64,000 nt of DNA from contig NZ_JAHBBF010000002.1 in NCBI RefSeq assembly GCF_019331725.1, positions 124,001 to 188,000 on the forward strand, written 5' to 3'. The DNA comes from Bifidobacterium saguinibicoloris. GTDB taxonomy: Bacteria > Actinomycetota > Actinomycetes > Actinomycetales > Bifidobacteriaceae. Made by a program: the position numbers and the translations under genes. Shown piece by piece: positions 9,331 through 18,232 of this stretch (its first letter is position 1; every line of letters begins with the position of its first letter). The notes under the pieces were generated by a model, which saw only the letters and a program-made list of their open reading frames with translations, had not been told where the DNA came from and made no database searches.

Positions 9331-9359
9331 TATACATACCGACCGACGGTATGTATAAT
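9331..9359 (+). promoter_or_regulatory. promoter of the TetR gene overlapped by a palindromic operator
   Basis: -35 TATACA (9331-9336), 17-base spacer, -10 TATAAT (9354-9359). A perfect palindrome ATACATACC-N7-GGTATGTAT (9332-9356) covers the whole promoter, the arrangement expected for repression by the TetR protein encoded directly downstream. Confidence 0.8.
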
Positions 9360-9402
9360 CAGGGGCAGTGCAATCGGGACATCCACGCGAAAGGAGACCT
9401 CC

Positions 9403-10122
9403 ATGGCACGCAACGCGCATCCCGAAGTGACGGAACGGCGCATCCTCGAAGCGGCGCGCGACCTGTTCCTGGAGAAGGGATACGAGAAGACCACGATCCA
9501 GGACATCATCGACCGTCTCGGCAATCTCTCCAAAGGCGCGATCTACCACCATTTCAAGTCGAAACAGGAGATCCTCGACCGGCTCACCGATCTGGACTGG
9601 AAGGACAGCCGGGATGCCGGGGCCGTGATCATGGCGCGCGGCGACCTCAACGGATTGGAGAAGCTGCGCACGCTGTTCAGGACCGCCATGTCCAACGACG
9701 CGCACAACCAGCTCAACCGGATGTCGATCCCGTCCCTCGACGATCCGAATACCCTGACCTCCAATCTGAGATTCTGGTCCGAGGAACTGCCCAAATACTG
9801 GCTGCCGTTCCTTGAGGAAGGCGCACGGGATGGCTCCATCCCGACCGCATATCCGCACGAAGCGGCGGAACTGCTCTCGCTGCTGACGAACTATTGGCTG
9901 CTCCCCCACTTCCATCCCGCCACCCGTCCGGAGCTGCGCCATCGCATCGAATGCCTTGCCACGATGCTCGAGGCGATCGGCGTGCCCGTCCTCGACACGG
10001 AGCTCATCGGGCTCATGACCGATTTCTATATGGCCTATGGCGACACGGACTACGGCGACACGGATGCCACGGGCGCCCCGAGCGACGCGAACACGAACGC
10101 CGTCCGGGAATCCTTGCGCTGA
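9403..10122 (+). CDS. TetR-family transcriptional regulator
   Basis: DNA-binding repressor. The N-terminal helix-turn-helix is clear (residues 10-55: ILEAARDLFLEKGYEKTTI, then LSKGAIYHHFKSK). The C-terminal ligand-binding part is unlike any subfamily I can name. Start ATG 9403 has AAAGGAG upstream. The palindrome over its own promoter suggests autorepression, and the MFS gene 254 bases downstream on the same strand is the natural target, as in drug-efflux pairs. Odd: the last five codons and the stop come from the first palindrome of the repeat array that begins at 10104. Confidence 0.9.
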   Translation: MARNAHPEVTERRILEAARDLFLEKGYEKTTIQDIIDRLGNLSKGAIYHHFKSKQEILDRLTDLDWKDSRDAGAVIMARGDLNGLEKLRTLFRTAMSNDAHNQLNRMSIPSLDDPNTLTSNLRFWSEELPKYWLPFLEEGARDGSIPTAYPHEAAELLSLLTNYWLLPHFHPATRPELRHRIECLATMLEAIGVPVLDTELIGLMTDFYMAYGDTDYGDTDATGAPSDANTNAVRESLR

Positions 10123-10351
10123 GACACCGCCAGCGCAACAAAACCCGGAAACACCACACCAACCCCGGGAATCCTTGCACTGAGACACCCTCAGCACAAC
10201 AAAACCCGGAAACCAGCCCAATCAACCCGAACGATACGAACACCACCCGGGAATCCTCGCGCTGAGAGATTCCCAGCGCAACAAATCCCGGAAACACCAC
10301 ACCAACCCCGGGAATCCTTGCACTGAGACACCCCAGCACAACAAAACCCGG
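10104..10351. repeat. array of four 45-base palindromes (family 1, array A)
   Basis: Units at 10104-10148, 10165-10209, 10247-10291 and 10308-10351. Each has outer arms CCGGG / CCCGG and inner arms TTGCRCTG / CAGCRCAA. Start-to-start distances are 61, 82 and 61 bases. The first unit overlaps the end of the TetR gene; the last ends 25 bases before the MFS start codon. The same family occurs at 30142-30440 and 59827-60078. Confidence 0.9.
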
Positions 10352-10376
10352 AACCGCCAACCGCCAAGGAACCACC

Positions 10377-11657
10377 ATGGCCACACCAGCCACATCAACC
10401 ACACCACCAACCACAACACCGCAGCGCTCCCCGCTCATCTCCCGCGACTTCATTCTGTTGGTCGCCGGCCAGGGCATCTCCCTGTTCGGCAACCTGATGC
10501 TGCGTTTCGCGATGTCGATGTGGGTGCTCGACGAGACCGGCTCGGCCACCGTCTTCGCCTCAATCCTCGCGGTCTCGATCGTTCCGACGATCATCCTCTC
10601 CCCGTTCGGCGGCGTTCTCGCCGACCGCGTGAACCGCCGCACCATCATGGTCGCCCTCGACGCGGTCTCCGGCGTGCTGGTGCTCGCAAGCGCGATCCTC
10701 TTCGCCGCAATCGGTTTCAATATGGTCGCCATCGCCGCGATGCAGGTGGCCCTCGCCGTGCTCGGCGCGTTCGAGACGCCGACGGTGCAGGCGGCGCTCC
10801 CCCAGATGTTCCGCGCGCACGGCCAGGCGGTGATGCGCCAGGCGATGGCCGTCGTCAACCAGGTGCAGCAGCTCGGCTCCCTGCTGCCGAGCTTTCTCGG
10901 CGGCGTGCTGTACGCGATGGTCGGCATCCGTCCGATGATGGCGATCACCGTCGTGAGCTTCGCCGCGGCCGCCGTGTTGGAGTGCTTCATCCGTCTCGGC
11001 GCGCCGGACCGCGGCGACGAGGAGGCGCTGCCCTCCCCCGTCGAGGACCTCATGGCCGGGTTGCGGTTCCTCACGCACGATCGCCCGAACGTGTTCCGCC
11101 TCGCTCTGTTCGCGGCCGGACTGAACTTCATCGTCATCGGCTATTCGGCGGTGGGATTCCCCTACACGATCCGCACGGTGCTCGGATTCGACTCGACCGT
11201 GTACGGCGTGGCCGACGGCCTGGTCGGCATGGCCGGGGTGGCGGGCGCGTTCATCGTCGGCCTGTTCGCCTCGAGGCTCTCGATGCGGCACATGCCGACC
11301 GCGCTGCTCGCGTTCGCGCTGACGCTGGTCCCGCAGGGCATCGTGTTCCTGCTGCCTGTGGGCGCATGGACGAAGCTCGTCACGCTCATCGGATTCACCT
11401 GCCTGATGATGGTCTCGAGCTGCTTCACCAACCTCATCGCCGTCCCGGCGATCCAACTGAGCACGCCGGAGGCGATGACCGGCAAGGTCATGGCGATGTT
11501 CGGCGCGCTGTGCATGTGCGCGCAGCCGCTCGGCCAGATGGCGTACGGCTGGGCCTACGACCGCCTCCCGGTCGCCGCGGTCGGCATCGTCAGCGCCGCC
11601 GCGATCGGCCTGTTCGCCGTCATGATGACTCCCCTCGCCAAGCGCTTCGAGGCATAG
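10377..11657 (+). CDS. MFS transporter, probable exporter
   Basis: Twelve-segment major facilitator protein of 426 residues. The N-terminal half begins SRDFILLVAGQGISLFGNLMLRFAMSMWVLDETGSAT, followed by the loop motif GGVLADRVNRRT typical of the MefE/enterobactin-exporter type branch. The first ~20 residues are a Thr/Pro-rich cytoplasmic tail. Start ATG 10377 has AAGGAA upstream. Position downstream of a TetR repressor suggests inducible efflux of a toxic compound; substrate unknown. The palindrome array forms most of the region between the two genes, so it may lie in the leader of this gene. Confidence 0.88.
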   Translation: MATPATSTTPPTTTPQRSPLISRDFILLVAGQGISLFGNLMLRFAMSMWVLDETGSATVFASILAVSIVPTIILSPFGGVLADRVNRRTIMVALDAVSGVLVLASAILFAAIGFNMVAIAAMQVALAVLGAFETPTVQAALPQMFRAHGQAVMRQAMAVVNQVQQLGSLLPSFLGGVLYAMVGIRPMMAITVVSFAAAAVLECFIRLGAPDRGDEEALPSPVEDLMAGLRFLTHDRPNVFRLALFAAGLNFIVIGYSAVGFPYTIRTVLGFDSTVYGVADGLVGMAGVAGAFIVGLFASRLSMRHMPTALLAFALTLVPQGIVFLLPVGAWTKLVTLIGFTCLMMVSSCFTNLIAVPAIQLSTPEAMTGKVMAMFGALCMCAQPLGQMAYGWAYDRLPVAAVGIVSAAAIGLFAVMMTPLAKRFEA

Positions 11658-11661
11658 CGGA

Positions 11662-11689
11662 ACGGCTCCCCGCGTGCGCGGGGAGCCGT
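11662..11689. terminator. bidirectional terminator between MFS gene and murA
   Basis: Perfect 12-base arms ACGGCTCCCCGC / GCGGGGAGCCGT around a 4-base loop, four bases past the MFS stop. It lies between convergent genes. No strong T-run. Confidence 0.7.
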
Positions 11690-11751
11690 CATATGAATCG
11701 CGTGCGGATCAGCTGATAATCAGGCGGTCAGCCGACCAGTCAATCAGCCGA

Positions 11752-13077
11752 TCAGTCGATGTCGGCGCCGAGCTGGTGCAGCTTGCCGCGGAAGTCGGCG
11801 TAGCCGCGGTCGATGAGCGAGATGCCCTGCACGTTGGACGGGCCCTTGGCCGCAAGCGCCGCGATGAGGTGCGAGAAGCCGCCGCGCAGGTCCGGCACGT
11901 CGATGTCGCGTCCGGTGAGCGGGGTGGGTCCGAAGATGACGGCGGAGTGCTTGTAGTTGCGCTGCTGGAAGCGGCATGGCAGGGAACCGAGGCATTCGCG
12001 GTACAGCTGGATGGTGGCGCCCATCTGCACGAGCGGCTTGGTGAAGCCGAAGCGGTTCTCGTACACGGTCTCGTGCACGATCGACAGGCCGTTGGCCTGC
12101 GTGAGGGCCACGACGAGCGGCTGCTGCCAGTCGGTCATGAAGCCGGGGTGGACGTCGGTCTCGATGGCGACCGGGTGCAGGTCGCCGCCCGGGTGCCAGA
12201 AGCGGATGCCCTTGTCGGTGACGTCGAATTCGCCGCCGACCTTGCGGAACACGTTGAGGAAGGTCATCATCTCCGGCTGCGTGGCGCCCTTGACGAAGAT
12301 GTCGCCGTGCGTGGCGAGCGCCGCGGACGCCCAGGAGGCGGCCTCGATGCGGTCGGTCAGCGAGGTGTGCGTGTAGCCCTTGAGCTCCTTGACGCCTTCG
12401 ATGCGGAACGTGCGGTCCACGTCCACGGAGATGATCGCGCCCATCTTCTGCAGGACGGCGACGAGGTCCATGATCTCCGGTTCGATAGCGGCGCCGGACA
12501 GTTCGGTCTTGCCTTCGGCGAGGACGGCGGCGAGCAGCGTCTGTTCGGTGGCGCCGACGGACGGGTACGGCAGGTGGATCTTCGCGCCCTTGAGTCCGTT
12601 CGGCGCGGTGATGTGGATGCCGTCCTTGTGTTCCTTGTCGACGTTGGCGCCGAGCTTGCGCAGGGTCTCCAGGTGGAAGTCGATGGGTCGGCCGCCGATG
12701 TTGCATCCGCCGAGCGCCGGGATGAACGCCTCGCCGAGACGGTGCACGAGCGGTCCGGAGAACAGGATCGGGATGCGGGAGGAGCCGGAGAGGGTGTCCA
12801 CGTCGGCCACGTCAGCCAGCTGCACGTGGGTGGCGTCGATGGTGACGACGCCCTTGTCGCCGTCCACGTCGACGTCCACGCCGTGCAGGCGCAGCAGGTC
12901 GGAGACCACGTGCACGTCACGGATCTCGGGGACGTTCTTCAGGACCGACTTGCCCGGTGCGAGCAGCGCGGCGACCATGGCCTTGCTCACGAAGTTCTTC
13001 GCGCCACGCACCTTGATCGTGCCGTTGAGGGGCTTGCCACCCTCGACGTGCAGCACATCGTTCTCGATTTCTCCCAC
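11752..13077 (-). CDS. murA: UDP-N-acetylglucosamine 1-carboxyvinyltransferase
   Basis: First committed enzyme of peptidoglycan synthesis; transfers enolpyruvate from PEP to UDP-GlcNAc in the cytoplasm. Seen: VEGGKPLNGTIKVRGAKN near the start, and the catalytic cysteine at residue 125 in LGGCNIGGRP, where fosfomycin-sensitive enzymes also have Cys. I place the start at GTG 13077, with AGAGG five bases upstream; the open frame continues further up but has no family similarity there. 441 residues, about 20 longer than the E. coli enzyme. Monocistronic by context. Confidence 0.93.
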   Translation of the reverse strand: MGEIENDVLHVEGGKPLNGTIKVRGAKNFVSKAMVAALLAPGKSVLKNVPEIRDVHVVSDLLRLHGVDVDVDGDKGVVTIDATHVQLADVADVDTLSGSSRIPILFSGPLVHRLGEAFIPALGGCNIGGRPIDFHLETLRKLGANVDKEHKDGIHITAPNGLKGAKIHLPYPSVGATEQTLLAAVLAEGKTELSGAAIEPEIMDLVAVLQKMGAIISVDVDRTFRIEGVKELKGYTHTSLTDRIEAASWASAALATHGDIFVKGATQPEMMTFLNVFRKVGGEFDVTDKGIRFWHPGGDLHPVAIETDVHPGFMTDWQQPLVVALTQANGLSIVHETVYENRFGFTKPLVQMGATIQLYRECLGSLPCRFQQRNYKHSAVIFGPTPLTGRDIDVPDLRGGFSHLIAALAAKGPSNVQGISLIDRGYADFRGKLHQLGADID

Positions 13078-13426
13078 GACTACCTCTTTCGGTTCTCTTG
13101 CCTGCCCCGCCGGCTGCGGCGGACCTCGAAACACTATATGACAGTGTGCCATACGGCATGTGCGAACCCGGTGAAAACCACGGGTTGCGGCCCGCAGCGT
13201 AATCGTCCCGGACCACCCGGCCCCACCCCGGCCGTCGTCCTGTTCCACCGCCCGACCTTGGCGTCTGTGACCCACGTCACACTTGTGCGGCCCTGCCGCG
13301 CGCCCGTGCGCCCGGGTCCGTTCCACTTTGCTATCGTGAGGAGGCAGAGGTGAACGCTCACAGGAGGCAAACGGAGACTCCGCAACGGGAGCGTCGCCCG
13401 GACAACAACGCAAAGGAGCATTATCC
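13078..13426. other. divergent promoter region of murA and nox
   Basis: No gene. On the minus strand TATAGT near 13133-13138 is a possible murA -10 box. On the plus strand TATCGT at 13332-13337 is a weak candidate -10 for the oxidase. A CRP-type palindrome is listed separately. Confidence 0.4.
13266..13281. promoter_or_regulatory. CRP/FNR-family type binding palindrome upstream of nox
   Basis: TGTGA-N6-TCACA, which fits the core of the CRP consensus exactly. It lies about 150 bases before the NADH oxidase start. The window does not show which regulator would bind. Confidence 0.5.
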
Positions 13427-14776
13427 ATGACCACCGTCGCCATCGTCGGATGCACGCACGCCGGCACGTTCGCCGCCACGTCGATCCTCGCCGAGCATCC
13501 CGATTGGACCGTCCATGTCTTCGAACGCAACGGCACGCTGTCGTTCCTGTCCTGCGGCATCGCGCTGTGGGTGGGCGACCACGTGTCCGACCCGAAGAAG
13601 ATGTTCTACTCCTCCCCCGAATCGCTCGCCCAGGCGGGCGCGACCATGCACATGCGCACCGACGTCACGTCCATCGACGTCGAAGGCCACACCCTCACCT
13701 ACCGTCCGGTCGACGCGGCCGAAGACGCCCCGGCCGAGACGCTCGCGTTCGACAAGCTGGTCGTCACCACCGGCTCGCGCCCGGTCGTCCCTCCGATTCC
13801 GGGCATCGACAGCAAACACGTGCTGCTGTGCAAGAACTGGGACCACGCCATCGCCATCAAGGAGAAGGCGAAGGAGGCGAAGTCCGCGGTGGTGATCGGC
13901 TCGGGCTACATCGGCGCCGAGATCGCCGAGCAGTTCAGCCTCAAGGGCGTGCAGACCACGCTGGTCGACGGCCTCGACCGACCGCTCGCGAACAACTTCG
14001 ACAAGCGGATCACCGACCAGGTGGCCGAAGCGTTCGAAAGCCACGGCGTCACGCTCGCGTTGGGCCAGAAGGTCACCGCCTTCCGCGACAACGACGACGA
14101 CACCGTCACCGTCGTCACCGAAAAGGGCGAGTACACGGCCGAGATGGCGATTCTCGCGGTCGGCTTCCTGCCGAACACGGACCTCGTCAAGGGGCAGGTG
14201 GACATGCTGCCGAACGGCGCGATCGTCGTCGACGACTACATGCGCGCCTCCGCGCCGGACGTGTACGCGTGCGGCGATTCGGCGACCGTCTTCTACAACC
14301 CGACCGGCCAGCACGACTACATCCCGCTGGCCACGAACGCCGTGCGCCAGGGTCTTTTGGTCGGCCGCAACATCGAGAAGCCGACCGTCAAGTACCTGGG
14401 CACGCAGGCGACGAGCGCCGTGCAGCTGTACGACCTGTCGCTCGCCGCGTCGGGACTGACGCAGGCGGGCGCCGAACGCCGCGGCCTGACCGTGCATGAG
14501 ACGGAGCTGACCGAGGACTACCGCCCGGACTTCATGCTCACCACCACGCCGGTCACGTCGATTCTCACGTGGGACCCGGAGACCCGCAAGGTCAAGGGCG
14601 GCCAGTTCTGCTCGAAGGCGGACATCTCCGGCGCCGCGAACGTCGTCTCGATGGCGATCCAGGCCGGGTTCACCATCGACGAGCTCGCGAACGTCGACTT
14701 CCTGTTCCAGCCGAACTTCGACAAGCCCGTCTACTACGTGGGCGCCGTCGCGATGAAGGCCGCCGCCGAAGCCTGA
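13427..14776 (+). CDS. nox: FAD-dependent NADH oxidase (CoA-disulfide reductase family)
   Basis: Cytoplasmic flavoprotein that oxidises NADH with oxygen, most likely to water, and so supports NAD recycling and oxygen tolerance in a fermentative organism. Seen: N-terminal FAD-binding fold (VAIVGCTHAGTFAA), the single redox cysteine at residue 43 in LSCGIAL, the NAD-binding VVIGSGYIGAEIAEQF, and the second FAD motif VYACGDSATV. The C-terminal dimerisation domain is complete. 449 residues as usual. Start ATG 13427 follows AAAGGAG. Water- versus peroxide-forming activity is inferred from the redox-cysteine family, not proven. Confidence 0.88.
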   Translation: MTTVAIVGCTHAGTFAATSILAEHPDWTVHVFERNGTLSFLSCGIALWVGDHVSDPKKMFYSSPESLAQAGATMHMRTDVTSIDVEGHTLTYRPVDAAEDAPAETLAFDKLVVTTGSRPVVPPIPGIDSKHVLLCKNWDHAIAIKEKAKEAKSAVVIGSGYIGAEIAEQFSLKGVQTTLVDGLDRPLANNFDKRITDQVAEAFESHGVTLALGQKVTAFRDNDDDTVTVVTEKGEYTAEMAILAVGFLPNTDLVKGQVDMLPNGAIVVDDYMRASAPDVYACGDSATVFYNPTGQHDYIPLATNAVRQGLLVGRNIEKPTVKYLGTQATSAVQLYDLSLAASGLTQAGAERRGLTVHETELTEDYRPDFMLTTTPVTSILTWDPETRKVKGGQFCSKADISGAANVVSMAIQAGFTIDELANVDFLFQPNFDKPVYYVGAVAMKAAAEA

Positions 14777-14798
14777 CGGCCGCGACGCCGGCCTGACC

Positions 14799-15971
14799 TC
14801 AGGCGGCCTTGATCTCGCGGGCGAGGTTCGCGTTCCACATCGCGCCGGTGGCGGACATCACACTGTCCGCGCCGGCGCTCCTGTACGCCCGATAATCGGC
14901 CGGCGTCACCACGCCGCCCACGCCGTTGATGGCGAAGTCGAGGCCGAGCCGCTCGCGCAGCGCGGCGAGACGGCGGACCATGTCGAGGCCGGCGCCGCGG
15001 ATCGCGTGGCCGCACACGCCGGACCGGCCGCGCCCCTTGCCCGGGAGCGCCTGATTGCCGTGCGCGTCCACAAGACGCGCGGAAATGGTGTTGATGGTGC
15101 TGAAGCCCTGCACGGTGCCGCGTTCCACGGTGGAGCGGACCATGAGCTCGAGCGCCGCGTCGTCGGGGATGTAGGCGAGCTTGACCATGAGTGGGGTGTC
15201 GCCGATCTCGTCCTTCACCGCCTCGGCGATGCGGCCGACGAGCTGCGGGTTGTGGCACAGCAGCACGTTGTGGCCCTCGTTCGGGCAGCTCGTGTTCATC
15301 ACCATGAGCTTCGCGCCGGTCTCCTTGACGAGCCGCGCGGTGGTGGCGTGGTCGGCGATGTACTCCTCCTCGGTCATGCCGTCCACGCGCGAACCCTGGA
15401 AGCCAGGGACGAGCACCTGGCCGGGACCGGCCGCCTCGATGGCGCGGAACATGTCCGGCTGCCACACGTCCGGATCCTGCGAGGGCACGCCGAAGCTGTT
15501 GGAGATGGAGATGGGCGCCTCGTAGTTCGTGTCGGCGAGCACGCCTTCGTCGAGCTCGTCGCTGCCGGGCGTGAGGGAGCCGTCCGCGGACTTCGGGTGC
15601 ACGGCGAGCACGTTCGGGAACGGGTTGCAGCCCCATGCGCGCGAGCGCACGGTCTTGTAGGTCGCAAGGTCGAAGCCCATGCGGAACGCGGCCGTGGTGT
15701 AGCGGCTGTTGAGCAGCGGGCCGGCGGGGATGCCGAACGCGAGGTTCACCGGCACACCGAGGAACGCATCGGCGGGGGCGGCGGAACCGTCAGCCGCGGC
15801 GAAATCGGCCGCAGTCGATGCGCCGGCCGCGGCGGAATCGGACGTAGACGCGCCGGCCGTATCCGCCGATTCGCCGCGCAGCGCCTCGCCGAACAGGCCG
15901 AACGGCCCCTCCTCATAGTTCTCCTCGTACGTGCGGTTGACGTCGTAGAACGGCTGGAACTGCTGGGTCAT
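14799..15971 (-). CDS. dihydroorotate dehydrogenase family protein
   Basis: FMN-dependent TIM-barrel oxidoreductase related to PyrD. Seen: LAFGIPAGPLLNS near the start of the barrel, YKTVRSRAWGCNPFPN, MNTSCPN (the substrate Asn/catalytic Cys region), PLMVKLAYIP, and INGVGGV plus TGAMW for phosphate binding. 390 residues. The start ATG at 15971 has GAAGGAGA upstream. Odd: residues about 35-70 form an Ala/Ser/Asp-rich stretch between the N-terminus and the barrel. It stands alone, not in a pyrimidine operon, so it may be a class 1 enzyme or a relative with another substrate. Confidence 0.75.
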   Translation of the reverse strand: MTQQFQPFYDVNRTYEENYEEGPFGLFGEALRGESADTAGASTSDSAAAGASTAADFAAADGSAAPADAFLGVPVNLAFGIPAGPLLNSRYTTAAFRMGFDLATYKTVRSRAWGCNPFPNVLAVHPKSADGSLTPGSDELDEGVLADTNYEAPISISNSFGVPSQDPDVWQPDMFRAIEAAGPGQVLVPGFQGSRVDGMTEEEYIADHATTARLVKETGAKLMVMNTSCPNEGHNVLLCHNPQLVGRIAEAVKDEIGDTPLMVKLAYIPDDAALELMVRSTVERGTVQGFSTINTISARLVDAHGNQALPGKGRGRSGVCGHAIRGAGLDMVRRLAALRERLGLDFAINGVGGVVTPADYRAYRSAGADSVMSATGAMWNANLAREIKAA

Positions 15972-16084
15972 CGTGCTCTCCTTCTCGGCAGGTTCTCGGC
16001 AAGGCATTCCCGGCCGCGCGCCGGTTGGGACAAAAGGCCGGCATGGCATGGGAATCGGGGACCCTTCCAGCATAAACCGCACGC

Positions 16085-16233
16085 CCGCATGACCCGCGGC
16101 CCGCGTCGAGCCGCACCGAGCCGCGCACGACGGCCCGCACGCCAGCCCGCGTCGAGCCGCACACCGACCGCACGACCGCACCCGCGCACGCAACCCGCCG
16201 ACCGCACCGAGCCGCGCACGCAACGCACAACCG
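16085..16233. repeat. short GC-rich direct repeats upstream of the DHOD-like gene
   Basis: Degenerate sequence built from GCGTCGAGCCGCAC and CACCGAGCCGCGCACG, each seen twice. Lies between two minus-strand genes. No fold or function recognised. Confidence 0.5.
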
Positions 16234-18057
16234 CTACGACATCATGGCGGTGACGAACGAGTACACGGCCTGGACGCCGTTGAACAGCGCGAAGCCGATG
16301 AGCGTCCACGAGGCCCATCCGGCGAACGCGCCCGGCACGCGGTTGGCGCGCGCGTAGGCGCCGATCCGCTTGCGGTTGAGGACGAGCACGACGATGGAGA
16401 CGACGATGCCGAACAGCATCGTGCCGATGGCGTAGATGGTGTAGCCGGTGTCGTCCAGATAGGTGGAGGCGAGCGTGTCCATCACTCCGGCGAGGATCGC
16501 GTTGTTGAAGAAGTGCAATGCAATGGACCACACCAGCGAATATTCCATCGCGAGATAGCCCAGCAGCAGTCCGGAGAACGCGGCGAACACGCCTTGCACG
16601 ATGTCGCCGTGGAAGAAGCCGAACATGACGGCCGAGGTGATGATGGCGAAGTTCTTGCCGAGCGGCTTCAACGATTTGAGCAGCACGCCGCGGAAGATCA
16701 TCTCCTCGCAGATGGGGGCGAGCAGGCACACGTACAGCCACATGCTCACGGTGGTCATGGATTCGTCGATGCTGTCCGAGGTGGGCGAGGCGAGGTCGGC
16801 GCCGAGCAGGGAGAACGCGAGCTGGATGAGCGTGATGACGCCTTGGACGCCCATGGCGAGGCCCATGAACGCGAACGCGGTGGGCACGGTCATGCGCCGT
16901 CCGCTGCCGTACTGGCTCATACGGCCCTTCTGGTCGGGTTCGCCGTAGGTGTCGAGGTGGGGGCCGCCGAGCCAGTATTCGCGGGTGAAGATGTCACGGT
17001 GGCGCACGATGAGCAGGAATCCGACGGCCGTCAAGAGGGAGGCGATGCTGAAGACGCCGTTCCAGCGCGAGAATTCGGCGTCGCTCATGTCCTTGCCGGC
17101 GTACAGGACGGTCATGACGACGATCTCGGAGATGAGGGCGCCCGCGTACATCATGCCTTCGTAGGCGAAGGTGACGCCCATGGCGCGGTTGACCACGGCC
17201 CTGCGCCATTTGTTGAGCATCCTGCGCGGGTCGATGGGCATGGCGAACGCCGGCGCCGGGCGCGCGTACGCGGTCTGCGGGTATGCGACCTGCGGATACT
17301 GCGTCTGCGGGTATGTTGGTTGCGGATACGGCATCTGTGCGTACGCTGGTTGCGGATACGCGGCCTGTTGGTATGTCGCCTGCGGATACGTCGGGTGCGC
17401 GTACGCGCCTTGCTGGTACTGCGTCGCAGCGCCCTGTTGCGGGTATTGCGCCGCGGCCGTCTGCGGGTACTGCGACTGCGGGTACTGCGGCGCTGCGGTC
17501 TGCGGATACGCGCCTTGCGGGTATGGCGACGCCGCGGCCTGCTGCGGGTGGGCCGCCGGCTGCGGATACGCGCTTTGCTGCGGATAGGCGGCCGATTGCT
17601 GCGGGAACGCCGCGACCTGCGGATATGGTTCCGCTGGAGGTTGGATGGACGGCTGCACGCCGTAGCCGTAGGGTTCCGCCGCATGCGGAGCCGCCGCCTG
17701 AGGGTAGGCGGCCGACGGCACGTAGACGCCGCCCGGCTGCCCGTACGGTTCCGGCTGTGGGATCGTGGCGCCTTGCGGCTGCATCGGCGCCTGTTGCGGG
17801 TATGCACCCGTCTGCGGATGCGATTGCGGGTAGGCCTGCGGATATTGCGGGACCGCCTGTTGCGGATATCCGGCCGACGGCGCGTATCCGCCCGTCTGCT
17901 GCGGATAGGCCTGGGGATACGCCGGTTCCTGCGGGTCCACCGGCTGTTGCGTCGTCACCGGCCGCTGCGCCATCGGCTGCATCGCCGGCGGCATCGCCGG
18001 CTGTGGTTGCGTGTATTGGCCGGGATTGCCCTGCGGCTGCGGTTCGTTCGTCGTCAT
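16234..18057 (-). CDS. CPBP-family membrane protease with long Tyr/Pro/Gln-rich N-terminal tail
   Basis: 607 residues. The first ~275 are low-complexity repeats of the type Y-P-Q-(x) and A-Y-P-Q, with no membrane segment. The C-terminal ~330 residues carry the CPBP core: APICEEMIFRG with the Glu pair at 451-452, FGFFHGD with the second metal/catalytic His near 482-484, and LHFFNN near 514-519, set among about eight hydrophobic segments. The catalytic set is complete. The tail is probably cytoplasmic and may bind partners. The ATG at 18057 is the only sensible start. Divergently placed neighbours give no substrate clue. Confidence 0.85.
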   Translation of the reverse strand: MTTNEPQPQGNPGQYTQPQPAMPPAMQPMAQRPVTTQQPVDPQEPAYPQAYPQQTGGYAPSAGYPQQAVPQYPQAYPQSHPQTGAYPQQAPMQPQGATIPQPEPYGQPGGVYVPSAAYPQAAAPHAAEPYGYGVQPSIQPPAEPYPQVAAFPQQSAAYPQQSAYPQPAAHPQQAAASPYPQGAYPQTAAPQYPQSQYPQTAAAQYPQQGAATQYQQGAYAHPTYPQATYQQAAYPQPAYAQMPYPQPTYPQTQYPQVAYPQTAYARPAPAFAMPIDPRRMLNKWRRAVVNRAMGVTFAYEGMMYAGALISEIVVMTVLYAGKDMSDAEFSRWNGVFSIASLLTAVGFLLIVRHRDIFTREYWLGGPHLDTYGEPDQKGRMSQYGSGRRMTVPTAFAFMGLAMGVQGVITLIQLAFSLLGADLASPTSDSIDESMTTVSMWLYVCLLAPICEEMIFRGVLLKSLKPLGKNFAIITSAVMFGFFHGDIVQGVFAAFSGLLLGYLAMEYSLVWSIALHFFNNAILAGVMDTLASTYLDDTGYTIYAIGTMLFGIVVSIVVLVLNRKRIGAYARANRVPGAFAGWASWTLIGFALFNGVQAVYSFVTAMMS

Positions 18058-18130
18058 GGCTCCAGCCTACGCGCGTTTCTGCATGTCGTCTGGATGTTCC
18101 CGGATTGTTGCGCCAACGTTCATGAACGAC

Positions 18131-18176
18131 GAACGGTCCGCCCGCAACCCCGAATGGGGATGCGGACGGACCGTTC
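18131..18176 (-). terminator. terminator of the wall-anchored protein gene
   Basis: Long imperfect hairpin whose arms begin GAACGGTCCG and end CGGACCGTTC, with inner CCCC / GGGG pairing. Starts 57 bases past the stop codon of the gene at 18233-22279. Confidence 0.65.
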
Positions 18177-18232
18177 ATGTCATGCCGTGGTCCCGGCCGA
18201 AGGCGTCACGCCGTACGGCCGGGACGGTGTCG

